Origin: Paractinoplanes ferrugineus
GTDB taxonomy: Bacteria > Actinomycetota > Actinomycetes > Mycobacteriales > Micromonosporaceae
NCBI RefSeq assembly: GCF_016862195.1
Contig: NZ_BOMM01000009.1
Coordinates: 62,001 to 126,000 of the forward strand
DNA length: 64,000 nucleotides
Reading direction: 5' to 3'
The notes below the pieces were generated by a model that saw only the letters and a list, made by a program, of their open reading frames with translations, had not been told where the DNA came from and did no database searches. A program made the translations under genes and the position numbers. Within the stretch, counting starts at the first letter, position 1, and the number at the start of each line of letters is the position of its first letter. Shown here piece by piece: positions 1 through 6,782 of this stretch.

Positions 1-114
1 ACGCTCGGCACGGCGTGGAGTAGCTGCCCGCTTCCACTTGCCTTCCGCGTCCCGCGCCTGCGGGGTGGCTTCGATCTCGCCGTGCTCGCCGAGACCAAGG
101 GCTCGCCTGCTCAT
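1..114 (-). CDS. Site-specific integrase (N-terminal fragment, runs off the left edge)
   Basis: Only the first 38 codons are inside the window, starting at the ATG at 114-112. The visible residues start MSRRALGLGEHGEIE and contain the basic, Arg/Lys-rich stretch often seen before the core-binding domain of actinomycete tyrosine integrases. The ATG overlaps the TGA of the upstream gene in an ATGA arrangement, so translation is probably coupled. The call rests on this short N-terminus and on context: an excisionase-like gene nearby and a tRNA 3' fragment at 5671. No catalytic residue is visible, so a serine recombinase or an unrelated DNA-binding protein cannot be excluded. Confidence 0.55.
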   Translation of the reverse strand, partial: MSRRALGLGEHGEIEATPQARDAEGKWKRAATPRRAER

Positions 115-803
115 GCATCACCTTCCATCTCGGCTATCTGAGCATCAATCAATGCATCGTCTTCCGGCGACCACTTCGGGTTGATCAGCTTCATGGCCTT
201 GTCCGTCACACCACCTCCGGCTTCACCCGACTTCACCGGGGTGAGCAGGCCACGCCGTCGCGCTTCGGCGATGCGGTTGGCCCACGTGCCGCTCGCCCCT
301 CCGTGTTTGGTCGCGAGCGTCTTCGCGGGTGACCGGTCACCGTCCTGGACCAGAAACGCGTACTCAAGAGCGAGACCGGCGTAGTCCGTGTCGTCACGCG
401 ACCGCCGTCCGCGTGCGTCCTCCAGGAAGGGCGCTAGATAGACCGCTGACGGGTTCACCAAGCGAAGACCCGTCGAACCCGTAGGGCCAGCGAGTTGCGC
501 GCTCAGTGCCTTCCTGGAGGCTGCCAGCAACTCGCCGATGGGCAGGGAACGGATGGTCTTGCTCGACATGGCAGGCGTACCGGATTCGACGGCCTGACGG
601 ACGGCGAACTCAACGAGACGCCACTCGCCGAGCGCATCTCCCGAAGCCGTCAGCCGGAACGCCACGAGCCAGACCTGCTCGCCGTCGTCGTGGCCATGCA
701 CGGCGAGCGCTTCCTGCTGGGTTTCCCCAACCCACACGACAGGCAGGTTCAAGCCCGCCGCCGTCGCCAGAGCCTGGCTCAGGCTTGAAGGTGATCTCTG
801 CAT
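111..803 (-). CDS. Element-borne HTH-like protein of unknown function
   Basis: About 230 residues. I do not recognise a named family. The N-terminal half looks like a small alpha/beta domain (VVWVGETQQEA, VWLVAFRLT). The C-terminal half has a helix-turn-helix-like run, LALEYAFLVQ to ANRIAEARRRGLL, that resembles the winged-helix tails of actinomycete element proteins. The ATG at 803 was chosen because AACCTA on the plus strand (TAGGTT on the coding strand) lies exactly 7 nt upstream, a -10 box suited to a leaderless transcript. The stop overlaps the integrase start, so the two form an operon. A role in controlling integration or copy state is inferred from position only. Confidence 0.65.
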   Translation of the reverse strand: MQRSPSSLSQALATAAGLNLPVVWVGETQQEALAVHGHDDGEQVWLVAFRLTASGDALGEWRLVEFAVRQAVESGTPAMSSKTIRSLPIGELLAASRKALSAQLAGPTGSTGLRLVNPSAVYLAPFLEDARGRRSRDDTDYAGLALEYAFLVQDGDRSPAKTLATKHGGASGTWANRIAEARRRGLLTPVKSGEAGGGVTDKAMKLINPKWSPEDDALIDAQIAEMEGDA

Positions 804-853
804 GTCAGTCAACCTAGCACATGGTGAGTTGCCACAATCACTGTTATAGCGGG

Positions 854-882
854 TTGGCACTCTCATTATTGGTGGCTACGCT
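854..882 (+). promoter_or_regulatory. Promoter for the excisionase-like operon
   Basis: TTGGCA (854-859) and TACGCT (877-882) are separated by exactly 17 nt, a good housekeeping-type promoter about 100 nt upstream of the GTG at 980. GTTGCCAC (about 835) and GTTGGCAC (853-860) form an imperfect inverted pair around the -35, which could be an operator shared with the divergent gene at 803. Confidence 0.55.
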
Positions 883-979
883 TCGATGGAGATCACCCGG
901 GCTCACGCCACCAGAGATCAGAGAAGAGACACATGGCTACATCCCGTTCAACCCGCTCAACCCGCAGGAGAACCGCCGA

Positions 980-1177
980 GTGCACTCGCAAGAGACCATT
1001 CACCTGACGCCCGCTCGTCTGTCCGAGCGCTGGTCCGTGACCGTCGGCCATCTGGCGAACCAGCGAAGTGAAGGAAGTGGACCTCCCTACCTCAAGCTGG
1101 GCGGTCGCATCCTGTACCGGCTCAGCGACGTCGAGACCTACGAGGAGCGATCCCTGGTGGCGGGAGCCCGCGCATGA
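980..1177 (+). CDS. Excisionase-like MerR-type HTH protein
   Basis: 65 residues with the hallmarks of small actinomycete Xis/AlpA-type proteins: a helix-turn-helix (TPARLSERWSVTVGHLANQR) followed by the wing pattern GPPYLKLGGRILYRLSDVETYEE. Such proteins bind near att sites and set the direction of recombination. The GTG at 980 is chosen because GGAG lies 9 nt upstream (967-970); the longer reading frame upstream has no such signal. It overlaps the next gene by ATGA at 1174-1177, so the two are co-translated. It lies about 1 kb from the integrase start on the opposite strand. Confidence 0.8.
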   Translation: MHSQETIHLTPARLSERWSVTVGHLANQRSEGSGPPYLKLGGRILYRLSDVETYEERSLVAGARA

Positions 1178-1566
1178 AGAACCCGAACAGCCGGATCACC
1201 TTTCCCGGCGACGGCCCGTGGGTGGCTGTGTCGCAGCACAAGATGCAAAAGTGGGCTACCGACGAGGGCACTGGACCTCTGGCGATCCGGGTCATGTTCG
1301 CCGCCATCGGGCATCAGAACTCGACGGGACACGCCGAGCTTGCGAAGGGCGAGCTGTGCCGGATCCTCGGAAGGGCTGATAAGGAAACCGGCCGTCTTGA
1401 GCCGGCGGGATCGGACACCGTGTCGAGGGCCATTCGCAACGCCAAGGCGAGCGGCTTCATTGCTCCCGAGTCGGGTGCACGCTGCCTCGTGGTGCCTCGC
1501 TGGGTTGCCATCAAGAGGGCGAGGGACGCCTGGACTTGCCGCGTCCACGGTCCGCAGGTGGCCTGA
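1174..1566 (+). CDS. Small element-encoded winged-helix-like protein
   Basis: 130 residues, starting at an ATG that overlaps the upstream stop codon (ATGA). The visible pattern is PWVAVSQHKMQKWA, a conserved-looking helix LAIRVMFAAIGHQN, then a probable recognition region (GELCRILGR, DTVSRAIRNAKASGFI) and a beta wing (CLVVPRWVAIK). This resembles winged-helix proteins that follow xis in actinomycete plasmids and integrative elements. Such proteins may be replication or transcription regulators; none of the motifs here decides between these. Confidence 0.65.
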   Translation: MKNPNSRITFPGDGPWVAVSQHKMQKWATDEGTGPLAIRVMFAAIGHQNSTGHAELAKGELCRILGRADKETGRLEPAGSDTVSRAIRNAKASGFIAPESGARCLVVPRWVAIKRARDAWTCRVHGPQVA

Positions 1567-1610
1567 GTGGTCAGGAAACCGACCGAACCTTGACCGCTGG
1601 AGCCTAACCA

Positions 1611-1629
1611 GTTGACCCGACAGGTCAAC
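1611..1629. repeat. Perfect 7-5-7 inverted repeat
   Basis: GTTGACC-CGACA-GGTCAAC, 45 nt after the stop of the upstream gene. There is no T-run after it, so an operator or protein-binding site is as likely as a terminator. Confidence 0.5.
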
Positions 1630-1729
1630 GCGCAACCTCATGAACTAGGAAAACGTAGGCGTTCTCTCTTCTATCTCTCAGTGCCAAAAGGATTGACGGG
1701 GACGGAGTCGCGGGATACCCGGTATCTCC

Positions 1730-1780
1730 GGGGCTCCGCCCCGGTGACGTAGAGCTTGCTGACTCGGGGGCTCCGCCCCC
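1730..1780. repeat. Pair of GGGGCTCCGCCCC hairpins
   Basis: The same 13-base self-complementary unit occurs at 1730-1742 and again at 1767-1779, where it is extended by more G and C on each side. This hairpin is common in non-coding DNA of actinomycete plasmids and may act as a tandem transcription barrier. Confidence 0.55.
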
Positions 1781-2044
1781 CGGGAGAACGGGCAACGGAA
1801 ACAACGACCCAGAAACCGTGGCAGTTTTCGAGGTGCTATCACGCGCCGGTCCTCGCCGTGAGCCACAAGGGGTCATACCCCCCTCCCCTGGTCAAGACGA
1901 GTACCCGTCGCCGCGCCCTGCTTCATGGATAGCCGTGGCGTCGTCGGCCGGATAAGCAGCAAGGCCCCCACGCGCTTAACATGGAGGCCTTGCTGTGTCT
2001 CGCGGCGGACCAGCTCGGCCCGTCGACCGCTACCTATCTGCCGC

Positions 2045-2149
2045 TTGCCAACTATGACACCACCAGTTTGGCCAAATGGCAACATGTCGAGTTGGCCAAC
2101 TTTATGGATACCCGAGTTGGCCTAGTGGCTGGCCAGGCACGATGGCCAA
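2045..2149. promoter_or_regulatory. Array of TTGGCCAA-type palindromes
   Basis: Variants of TTGGCCAA occur at 2045 (TTGCCAAC), 2068 and 2092 (both exact), 2117 (TTGGCCTA), 2129 (CTGGCCAG) and 2142 (ATGGCCAA). Spacings of about 23-25 nt with half-steps of 12-13 place the sites on about the same face of the helix. The last copy abuts the ATG at 2150 of a small DNA-binding protein. This looks like a multi-site operator, probably autoregulatory, or a set of iterons. Spacing and sequence are observed; function is inferred. Confidence 0.6.
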
Positions 2150-2386
2150 ATGGCTGACCTTGAGGCAGCGGTCCAGAAGTTTCGCACGGCCGAGGCCGGA
2201 GTTGCCCGCGCGCAGGAGCGGGCCGCGCAGATCGTTGCCGACGCCAGAGGCAAGGTTGACCAGGCTCGCGCCGAGCTGGCCGACGCCATCCGCGACGCTG
2301 ACGAGGCCGGCATGCGTCAGGTCGACATCGTGGCGGCGACGGGCTACAGCCGAGAGCGAGTGCGCCAGATCGTCCGCGAAGGCTGA
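2150..2386 (+). CDS. Small coiled-coil/HTH DNA-binding protein
   Basis: 78 residues. Residues 1-55 are Ala/Arg/Glu-rich heptads (VQKFRTAEAGVARAQERAAQ, ARGKVDQARAELADAIRDA), a likely coiled coil. The C-terminus is a compact HTH, MRQVDIVAATGYSRERVRQIVREG, like sigma-70 region 4 or other recognition helices. A homodimer with a tail HTH would suit the repeated palindromes ending directly at its start codon, so I infer it binds the array at 2045-2149. There is no clear Shine-Dalgarno sequence. Confidence 0.7.
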   Translation: MADLEAAVQKFRTAEAGVARAQERAAQIVADARGKVDQARAELADAIRDADEAGMRQVDIVAATGYSRERVRQIVREG

Positions 2387-2439
2387 GCCGAGATCGGGTA
2401 TCGAGCTGGACTGGTTTCGGTGCCGTCCCAGTTGGTACC

Positions 2440-2467
2440 AGGCTCCCCGCATTGGTGAACGGGGCCT
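2440..2467 (+). terminator. Probable terminator after the small HTH gene
   Basis: AGGCTCCCCG and CGGGGCCT pair with one bulged base around a 10-nt loop, about 55 nt after the stop at 2386. There is no strong T-run. Confidence 0.35.
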
Positions 2468-2579
2468 GACGCAGAGCCAGGTGCGCCAAATGCACAGAGG
2501 CCCGGGTGAGTAACGCCCCGACAGCAACCATCCAGGAGGCACGAGTCGCTTGCCTACGATAGGTCATCGGTGGACTTAG

Positions 2580-2600
2580 CTTCCGCTCGCGTCGCGGAAG
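2580..2600. repeat. Inverted repeat upstream of the defence-type gene
   Basis: CTTCCGC-TCGCGTC-GCGGAAG is a perfect 7-bp stem about 100 nt before the large cargo gene. It is a candidate operator or attenuator for it. No further feature is visible between 2470 and 2690. Confidence 0.4.
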
Positions 2601-2704
2601 AAGAGTATACGAATGCGGCCTGTGATCGATAGGATCTGAACTCCGGCCATCATGGCGTGGCAGCTCAAGATCAAGCTTGACTAGTCCTCATGCGGGAGTG
2701 CGAC

Positions 2705-5176
2705 GTGGCCAGCTGGCTCACTGATGATGAGTGGGAATCGTTAATGCGGGCGATGGTTGAGGGCCGCTATCAGTTACTGCTCGGCGCTGGTGCCAGCGCT
2801 GATGCCAACGGGCCGATGGGCTCCCCCATGACTGGCTGGACGCTGGCTGCCGAGATGGCGCGGGATTTCGGGATTCCTGGGGATCCTGAGGGAAAGCTTC
2901 AGCAGGTTTTCTCACTCGCGCGCCAGCGAGGCAATGCGACCACCGGTGAGAATTTAACTGATTATCTCCGGAACCGTTATTGGAATTGCTCGGCGCCAGC
3001 CTGGTACCGAGATATAGTTTCAATCCCGTGGAAGTATATCTGGACGCTCAATATTGATGACGTCGTAGAACACGCCTATCGGACGTCCTTCAAAGATGAC
3101 GCTGTTCAACGCCTCGTTTCTGTCAACTGGACAGACGCTCACCGTGTGCCGTCGGCCGAGCAGGTGACCCTGGTGCATCTTCACGGCGTTGCGGCTTCCA
3201 GCGCACCAGACAACTATATATTCGATATTTCGAGCTATCTCCTCGCGGCAACCGAACGCCATCGTTGGCATAATATATTTGCTGATCGATATGCAGATAC
3301 TCCGACGATAATTCTCGGAGCTCGACTGTCTGGCGAAATAGACCTCGAAACAATTTTAGAAAAGGGGCGCCTTTCCGCTGATGGCCCTCCCTCCATCATA
3401 GTGCTTCGAACAATAAGCGAATTTGATGAGGCGCGGTTTCGCGGATGGAATCTGATACCGGTGCAAGCCGGTGCATCGGAATTTATGAAAGAGGTCAGGT
3501 CCAGGTGGGCGAGTTATGCGGCCAGGGTCACTGCAACGCCGGAAGGCTCGCCTCAACTGATAAGCCCGAATGCTCTAGCGTTCTTAAATCAGTGGGAGAG
3601 GCTTGAGCCCTATGATGATCGCACCCTGGATAGGCATCATGACTTCTATGCCGGCCATGAGCCCGAATACACCGACATCGTCCATGAATTAGATGCCTTT
3701 CGCGATGCGCGCACCAGCCTCATCGATCAGATGGCACATACCAGCCCTCAACAATTAGTTGTTGTTTCGGGTCCTCCATTCTCTGGCAAGTCGACCACGG
3801 CTATGAGGTTAGTGCGTGACTGCGCGAGTGCTGGTTGGCAGACCTACCGCCTAGACCCAGAACGTCGGCCCAATATCGACGCAATCCTTTGGTGGGCGCG
3901 AAACTTCCCTAGGACGGTTCTATTTGTCGATGGTGTTGCGGACTTCGCCCCAGACTTTCGAGTCCTTGTCGATCGCGCAATAGAGGCTTCGGTTCCTGTC
4001 CATTTGGTAATGGTTGAGCGCAGTTCCAGGATGAAAGAGGTTGAGCGAGAGTTAGCTAGCCTTCCCTCGTATACCGAGGTGTCGATTGAAAGCACACTTA
4101 GTTCAAATGAGGTCGACCGGCTGATTGAGAAGCTTGCACGGCCGGGACGACTTGGGGTTCTGGTACACGAAGGCAGCGCCGAGCGTCGGAGGTATTTCTT
4201 GGCCGACCACGGCGGCGAACTTTTTTCTGCCATGTCTGGCCTTTCTGAAGGCGAGGGTTTCGTCGAACGAGTACGCCGCAGGTATCTCCAGCTAGCCTCG
4301 AAGACCCAAAGGACTGCGTTTCACGCGACGGCAATAACGTCGGCGCTCGGATATGGGCTACCTTTTGGCCTGTGCATGGCAACTTCAGGCCTCACTCCGA
4401 AAGAACTCGATCTAGCGCTACGTGATGATCCAGATTTCTCAGAGGTTGTGACAGTACGCCGAGCGCGCCTTTACCCACGTCATCGAGTTTTCGGCTCGTA
4501 TATGCTGGAATCGGCGTTCAGTGACGAACAAAACTTCGAAGTGACGCAAAGCCTCGCGCTAAATCTTGCACCGGACCTGTCTGTCGCCGCTATTCGCGCT
4601 CGAACCGAAATCTATCGATTGGCGCGGCAATTACTTGACTATCAAATTTTGGGTAAATGGATTGGTCAATCCAACCTGGAGCGATGGTATTCCTCTCTTC
4701 AGGAGGTGTTCGAGTGGAACGCGCGATTCTGGGAACAGCGAGCGCTCGCCGCAAGCCACGACGGACGACATGCTGCGGCGGCGTCATGGGCAGAAAAAGC
4801 GGTAGGCAAGCATAGGGACGCCCTCGCACTTAACACTCTTGCAGTCGTCTTATTTCGTAAGGCCCTAGAGGAAAAACGAGCAGAAAGTGATCTGATAGAC
4901 GGCTATCTTGAGGCCGTCGCGATGCTTCAGGAGGCGCGCGCAATGGCACGCCATGATTCCGAGTATCCGTTCGTAACTTTCTTCCAATATACATTGGAAT
5001 GGTCCCGGCGACGCAGCACCGCAGGCCTGCCTTTGCACCCAGACATTGTCCGGCGGTGGAATGACTGGTGGCAATCAGCCCTAAACGCCGAGGTATTTGC
5101 TGGGCAGCGAGGACAAGCTACCCTTCGTGATTGGCAGCGAAAATGGCTAGAGTTGTCGGTTTCTCAGGCTCGATGA
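2705..5176 (+). CDS. SIR2-STAND type NTPase, probable anti-phage defence protein
   Basis: About 823 residues; positions below count from the in-frame ATG at 2690. An N-terminal SIR2-like NAD-binding domain shows GAGAS (32-36), TLNIDD (119-124) and HLHG with the likely catalytic His (163-166). A STAND/AAA-type NTPase follows with Walker A GPPFSGKST (361-369) and Walker B TVLFVDG (409-415). The rest is helical and TPR-like (about 620-800), a likely sensor. This is the domain order of Avs5-type proteins, which deplete NAD+ when they recognise phage proteins. The GTG at 2705 is preferred because GGGAG lies 6 nt upstream; 2690 is the alternative. The gene is A/T-richer than its surroundings and has many TTA codons (bldA-dependent in actinomycetes), signs of transfer. 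It stands alone as cargo of the element. Defence role and NADase activity are inferred from architecture. Confidence 0.85.
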   Translation: MASWLTDDEWESLMRAMVEGRYQLLLGAGASADANGPMGSPMTGWTLAAEMARDFGIPGDPEGKLQQVFSLARQRGNATTGENLTDYLRNRYWNCSAPAWYRDIVSIPWKYIWTLNIDDVVEHAYRTSFKDDAVQRLVSVNWTDAHRVPSAEQVTLVHLHGVAASSAPDNYIFDISSYLLAATERHRWHNIFADRYADTPTIILGARLSGEIDLETILEKGRLSADGPPSIIVLRTISEFDEARFRGWNLIPVQAGASEFMKEVRSRWASYAARVTATPEGSPQLISPNALAFLNQWERLEPYDDRTLDRHHDFYAGHEPEYTDIVHELDAFRDARTSLIDQMAHTSPQQLVVVSGPPFSGKSTTAMRLVRDCASAGWQTYRLDPERRPNIDAILWWARNFPRTVLFVDGVADFAPDFRVLVDRAIEASVPVHLVMVERSSRMKEVERELASLPSYTEVSIESTLSSNEVDRLIEKLARPGRLGVLVHEGSAERRRYFLADHGGELFSAMSGLSEGEGFVERVRRRYLQLASKTQRTAFHATAITSALGYGLPFGLCMATSGLTPKELDLALRDDPDFSEVVTVRRARLYPRHRVFGSYMLESAFSDEQNFEVTQSLALNLAPDLSVAAIRARTEIYRLARQLLDYQILGKWIGQSNLERWYSSLQEVFEWNARFWEQRALAASHDGRHAAAASWAEKAVGKHRDALALNTLAVVLFRKALEEKRAESDLIDGYLEAVAMLQEARAMARHDSEYPFVTFFQYTLEWSRRRSTAGLPLHPDIVRRWNDWWQSALNAEVFAGQRGQATLRDWQRKWLELSVSQAR

Positions 5177-5670
5177 CGACCTCGGTCGGTAGGTCGGCGC
5201 TTGCGCCCTGCGCTCGGTGATCAGTGCGCCGACAGCATGACCAACGGTGTTCGTTCTCAGCGTTCCTCGCCCCAGTGTTCCTCTGCCGGCGGCATGCTGG
5301 TCGTCATGGACGGTGCGAGACCTTGAGCCTGAGTCAGAAAGCTTCTCTACGACCTGCGCGCTTGACCGGGCTTCTGCCTGCCGCCGGACGCGAACCACCG
5401 GCTGGTCGAGTCGCCGCCGGTCGACGTGGATGCGCTATCGATCTCCATAGCCAAGGCTGAGCCATCGTTGACCAGCACATGAGTCGTTGGCCGAAGGCTG
5501 AAGACACGTCCCAAGATGCCTGATCTGGTTACCCGATTTGTTACCCATAATCGTCATCATCAGCGATGAACCAACATGATCTTGGGTGACGTGATCGCCA
5601 GCTTCACCCGGCGTCTTGCCTGTTCAGGATGATTAGGGGTGACGGCCGATGATCCGGCTTGCCCGGCAGA
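5177..5670. other. Non-coding arm between cargo gene and att site
   Basis: No supported gene. GTTACCC occurs at 5528-5534 and 5540-5546, 12 nt apart, and related GGGTGAC motifs follow near 5586 and 5637. Short repeats this close to a tRNA att site could be integrase arm-type sites, but this is a guess. The rest shows no structure I can name. Confidence 0.35.
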
Positions 5671-5713
5671 TCTCCTACTCCGTCGGTCGCAGGTTCGAAT
5701 CCTGCCGGGCGCG
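5671..5713 (+). other. tRNA 3' fragment (att site), probably tRNA-Arg
   Basis: The stretch holds an intact T arm (GCAGG 5689-5693, TTCGAAT loop, CCTGC 5701-5705) and the 3' acceptor strand CGGGCGC plus discriminator G. The matching 5' acceptor strand GCGCCCG and a D arm are absent upstream, so this is not a full gene. Identity with a tRNA appears to start in the anticodon loop, CTCCTAC, suggesting anticodon CCT (Arg). This is the typical duplicated 3' end left by integration into a tRNA gene; the intact tRNA should lie left of the window. Confidence 0.75.
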
Positions 5714-5726
5714 CCCCCGTGACACA

Positions 5727-5762
5727 GCGAGGCGGGTGACGCTGATGCGCCACCCGCCTCGC
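5727..5762. terminator. Strong hairpin after the att site
   Basis: GCGAGGCGGGTG and CACCCGCCTCGC form a perfect 12-bp stem around a 12-nt loop. It probably terminated the original tRNA and now also serves the convergent exporter gene at 5784. A 15-bp direct repeat (5756-5770, 5777-5791) overlaps its right arm. Confidence 0.65.
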
Positions 5763-5783
5763 TCAGTGCCAGACCTGCCTCGC

Positions 5784-6653
5784 TCAGTGCCGGGCCTCGC
5801 GCAGAGTCGTGCTCTCCTGGACGTCGTCGGCCTCGGGTTCGGCCGGTCCGCTGGTGCGGCGGGCCAGGCCGATCACGCCGAGGGTCATCACGATCGCGGC
5901 CACGGCCACCACCACCCGGCCGGCTGTGCCGAAGCGGAAGCTCTCGCCGAAGACGACCACGCCGGCTATCGCGGCCACGATCGGGTTGCTGACGCTCACC
6001 GTGGCCAGCGGGGCGGCCAGGCCCGCGCCCCGGTAGGAGAACTGGCTCAGCAGGTAGCCGGCCGTCGACAGCAGCACCACCATGGCGGTCAGCAGCATGG
6101 GCAGCGCCGCCACCCCACCCGCGGTGAACGACGTCATCACCGACTTCGACAGGACCGACGAGATGCCGAAGGCGACGCCCGCCGCCCCGGCCAGCAGCAT
6201 CGCCCGGATGCGGGGCTTGGCCGTCGTCGCCGCGACCACCAGGGCCACTACGACGACCACCGTGAGCAGGGCGACGTAGCGGCTGTCGGCAGTGGTCAGG
6301 ACGCTCGGCTCGGCGGAGTCCACCGACAGGGACATGATCAGGGCGAGGCCCAGCACCGTCAGGCCGGCGTCGATCCAGGCCGGAATGCTTATCGGGGTGC
6401 GGTAGCGCAGCGCCGAGATCGGCAGGGCGAACAACAGGGTCAGGGTGCCGAGCGCTTGGACGATCGCCACCGTGCCGAAGTTCAGGGCGATCACGTGCAG
6501 GCCGACGCCGGCGGCGGTGAGCAACAGGGCCACCGCCCACCGGGCCGGGCCGCGATGGCCGTTCTTGGCCAGGCGTTCCTGCGCCACGGCCGCGGTGGCG
6601 TAGCTTGCGGCGGACAAAACGGACAGCGTGACAGCCCAGCCGAGCGACGCCAT
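5784..6653 (-). CDS. EamA/DMT-family transporter
   Basis: 289 residues with about ten hydrophobic segments in two similar halves, as in 10-TM drug/metabolite transporters. The second half starts near AMLLAGAAGVAFGISSVLSKS and contains the family-typical PLATVSVSNPIVAAIAGVVVFGE, like the conserved PI-A...GE signature in TM8-9. The tail is short, charged and cytoplasmic. It probably exports small metabolites; the substrate cannot be read. The ATG at 6653 follows two in-frame GTG codons and is chosen because the hydrophobic segment begins right after it. It is divergent from the kinase gene at 6783. Confidence 0.85.
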   Translation of the reverse strand: MASLGWAVTLSVLSAASYATAAVAQERLAKNGHRGPARWAVALLLTAAGVGLHVIALNFGTVAIVQALGTLTLLFALPISALRYRTPISIPAWIDAGLTVLGLALIMSLSVDSAEPSVLTTADSRYVALLTVVVVVALVVAATTAKPRIRAMLLAGAAGVAFGISSVLSKSVMTSFTAGGVAALPMLLTAMVVLLSTAGYLLSQFSYRGAGLAAPLATVSVSNPIVAAIAGVVVFGESFRFGTAGRVVVAVAAIVMTLGVIGLARRTSGPAEPEADDVQESTTLREARH

Positions 6654-6782
6654 AACCACCCCTGTTCGAGTCTGCCCCAATCCAGCGGGGTTCAGCCTCC
6701 CTAATTCCCCCGATCTTGGCGTCATCCCAGGGCGGTGGAAAGCGAGGCGACAACTACCGCGGTGGGCTGACACCATCGGGCC

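Larger units (their letters stand above)
1567..2044. other. Non-coding stretch with inverted repeats in the element
   Basis: No convincing gene is visible. The stretch holds an inverted repeat (1611-1629) and two nearly identical GC hairpins (1730-1780), then a C-rich tract (1877-1890). It leads into the TTGGCCAA array from 2045. Structured non-coding DNA at this place in a plasmid-like element is a candidate origin or transfer/regulatory region, but no origin type is recognisable. Confidence 0.4.
1..5713. mobile_element. Right part of a small tRNA-integrated element
   Basis: The segment begins inside a leftward integrase gene and ends at a tRNA 3' fragment. Between them are short regulatory ORFs, non-coding DNA with inverted repeats, and one large A/T-richer cargo gene. 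This is the layout of actinomycete integrative elements: int and xis lie near one att site, and a duplicated tRNA 3' end marks the other. The left att site is outside the window, to be expected about 1 kb further left if the integrase has normal length. No FtsK/TraB-type transfer gene is visible here, so the element is either mobilisable or a satellite-like defence cassette. Extent and class are inferred. Confidence 0.7.

Noticed and set aside
5641..5713. Complete tRNA gene
   Set aside because: The 5' acceptor strand and D arm are missing; only the anticodon-loop-to-3' part is present.
5756..5791. 15-bp direct repeat as an att core
   Set aside because: It lies right of the tRNA end, beside the exporter stop and terminator, and is better explained as a local duplication.
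5560..6753. Long minus-strand frame reading across the att site and exporter gene
   Set aside because: It translates the tRNA fragment and the antisense frame of the EamA gene into Arg/Gly/Pro-rich sequence; no domain, and the EamA frame is clearly the coding one.
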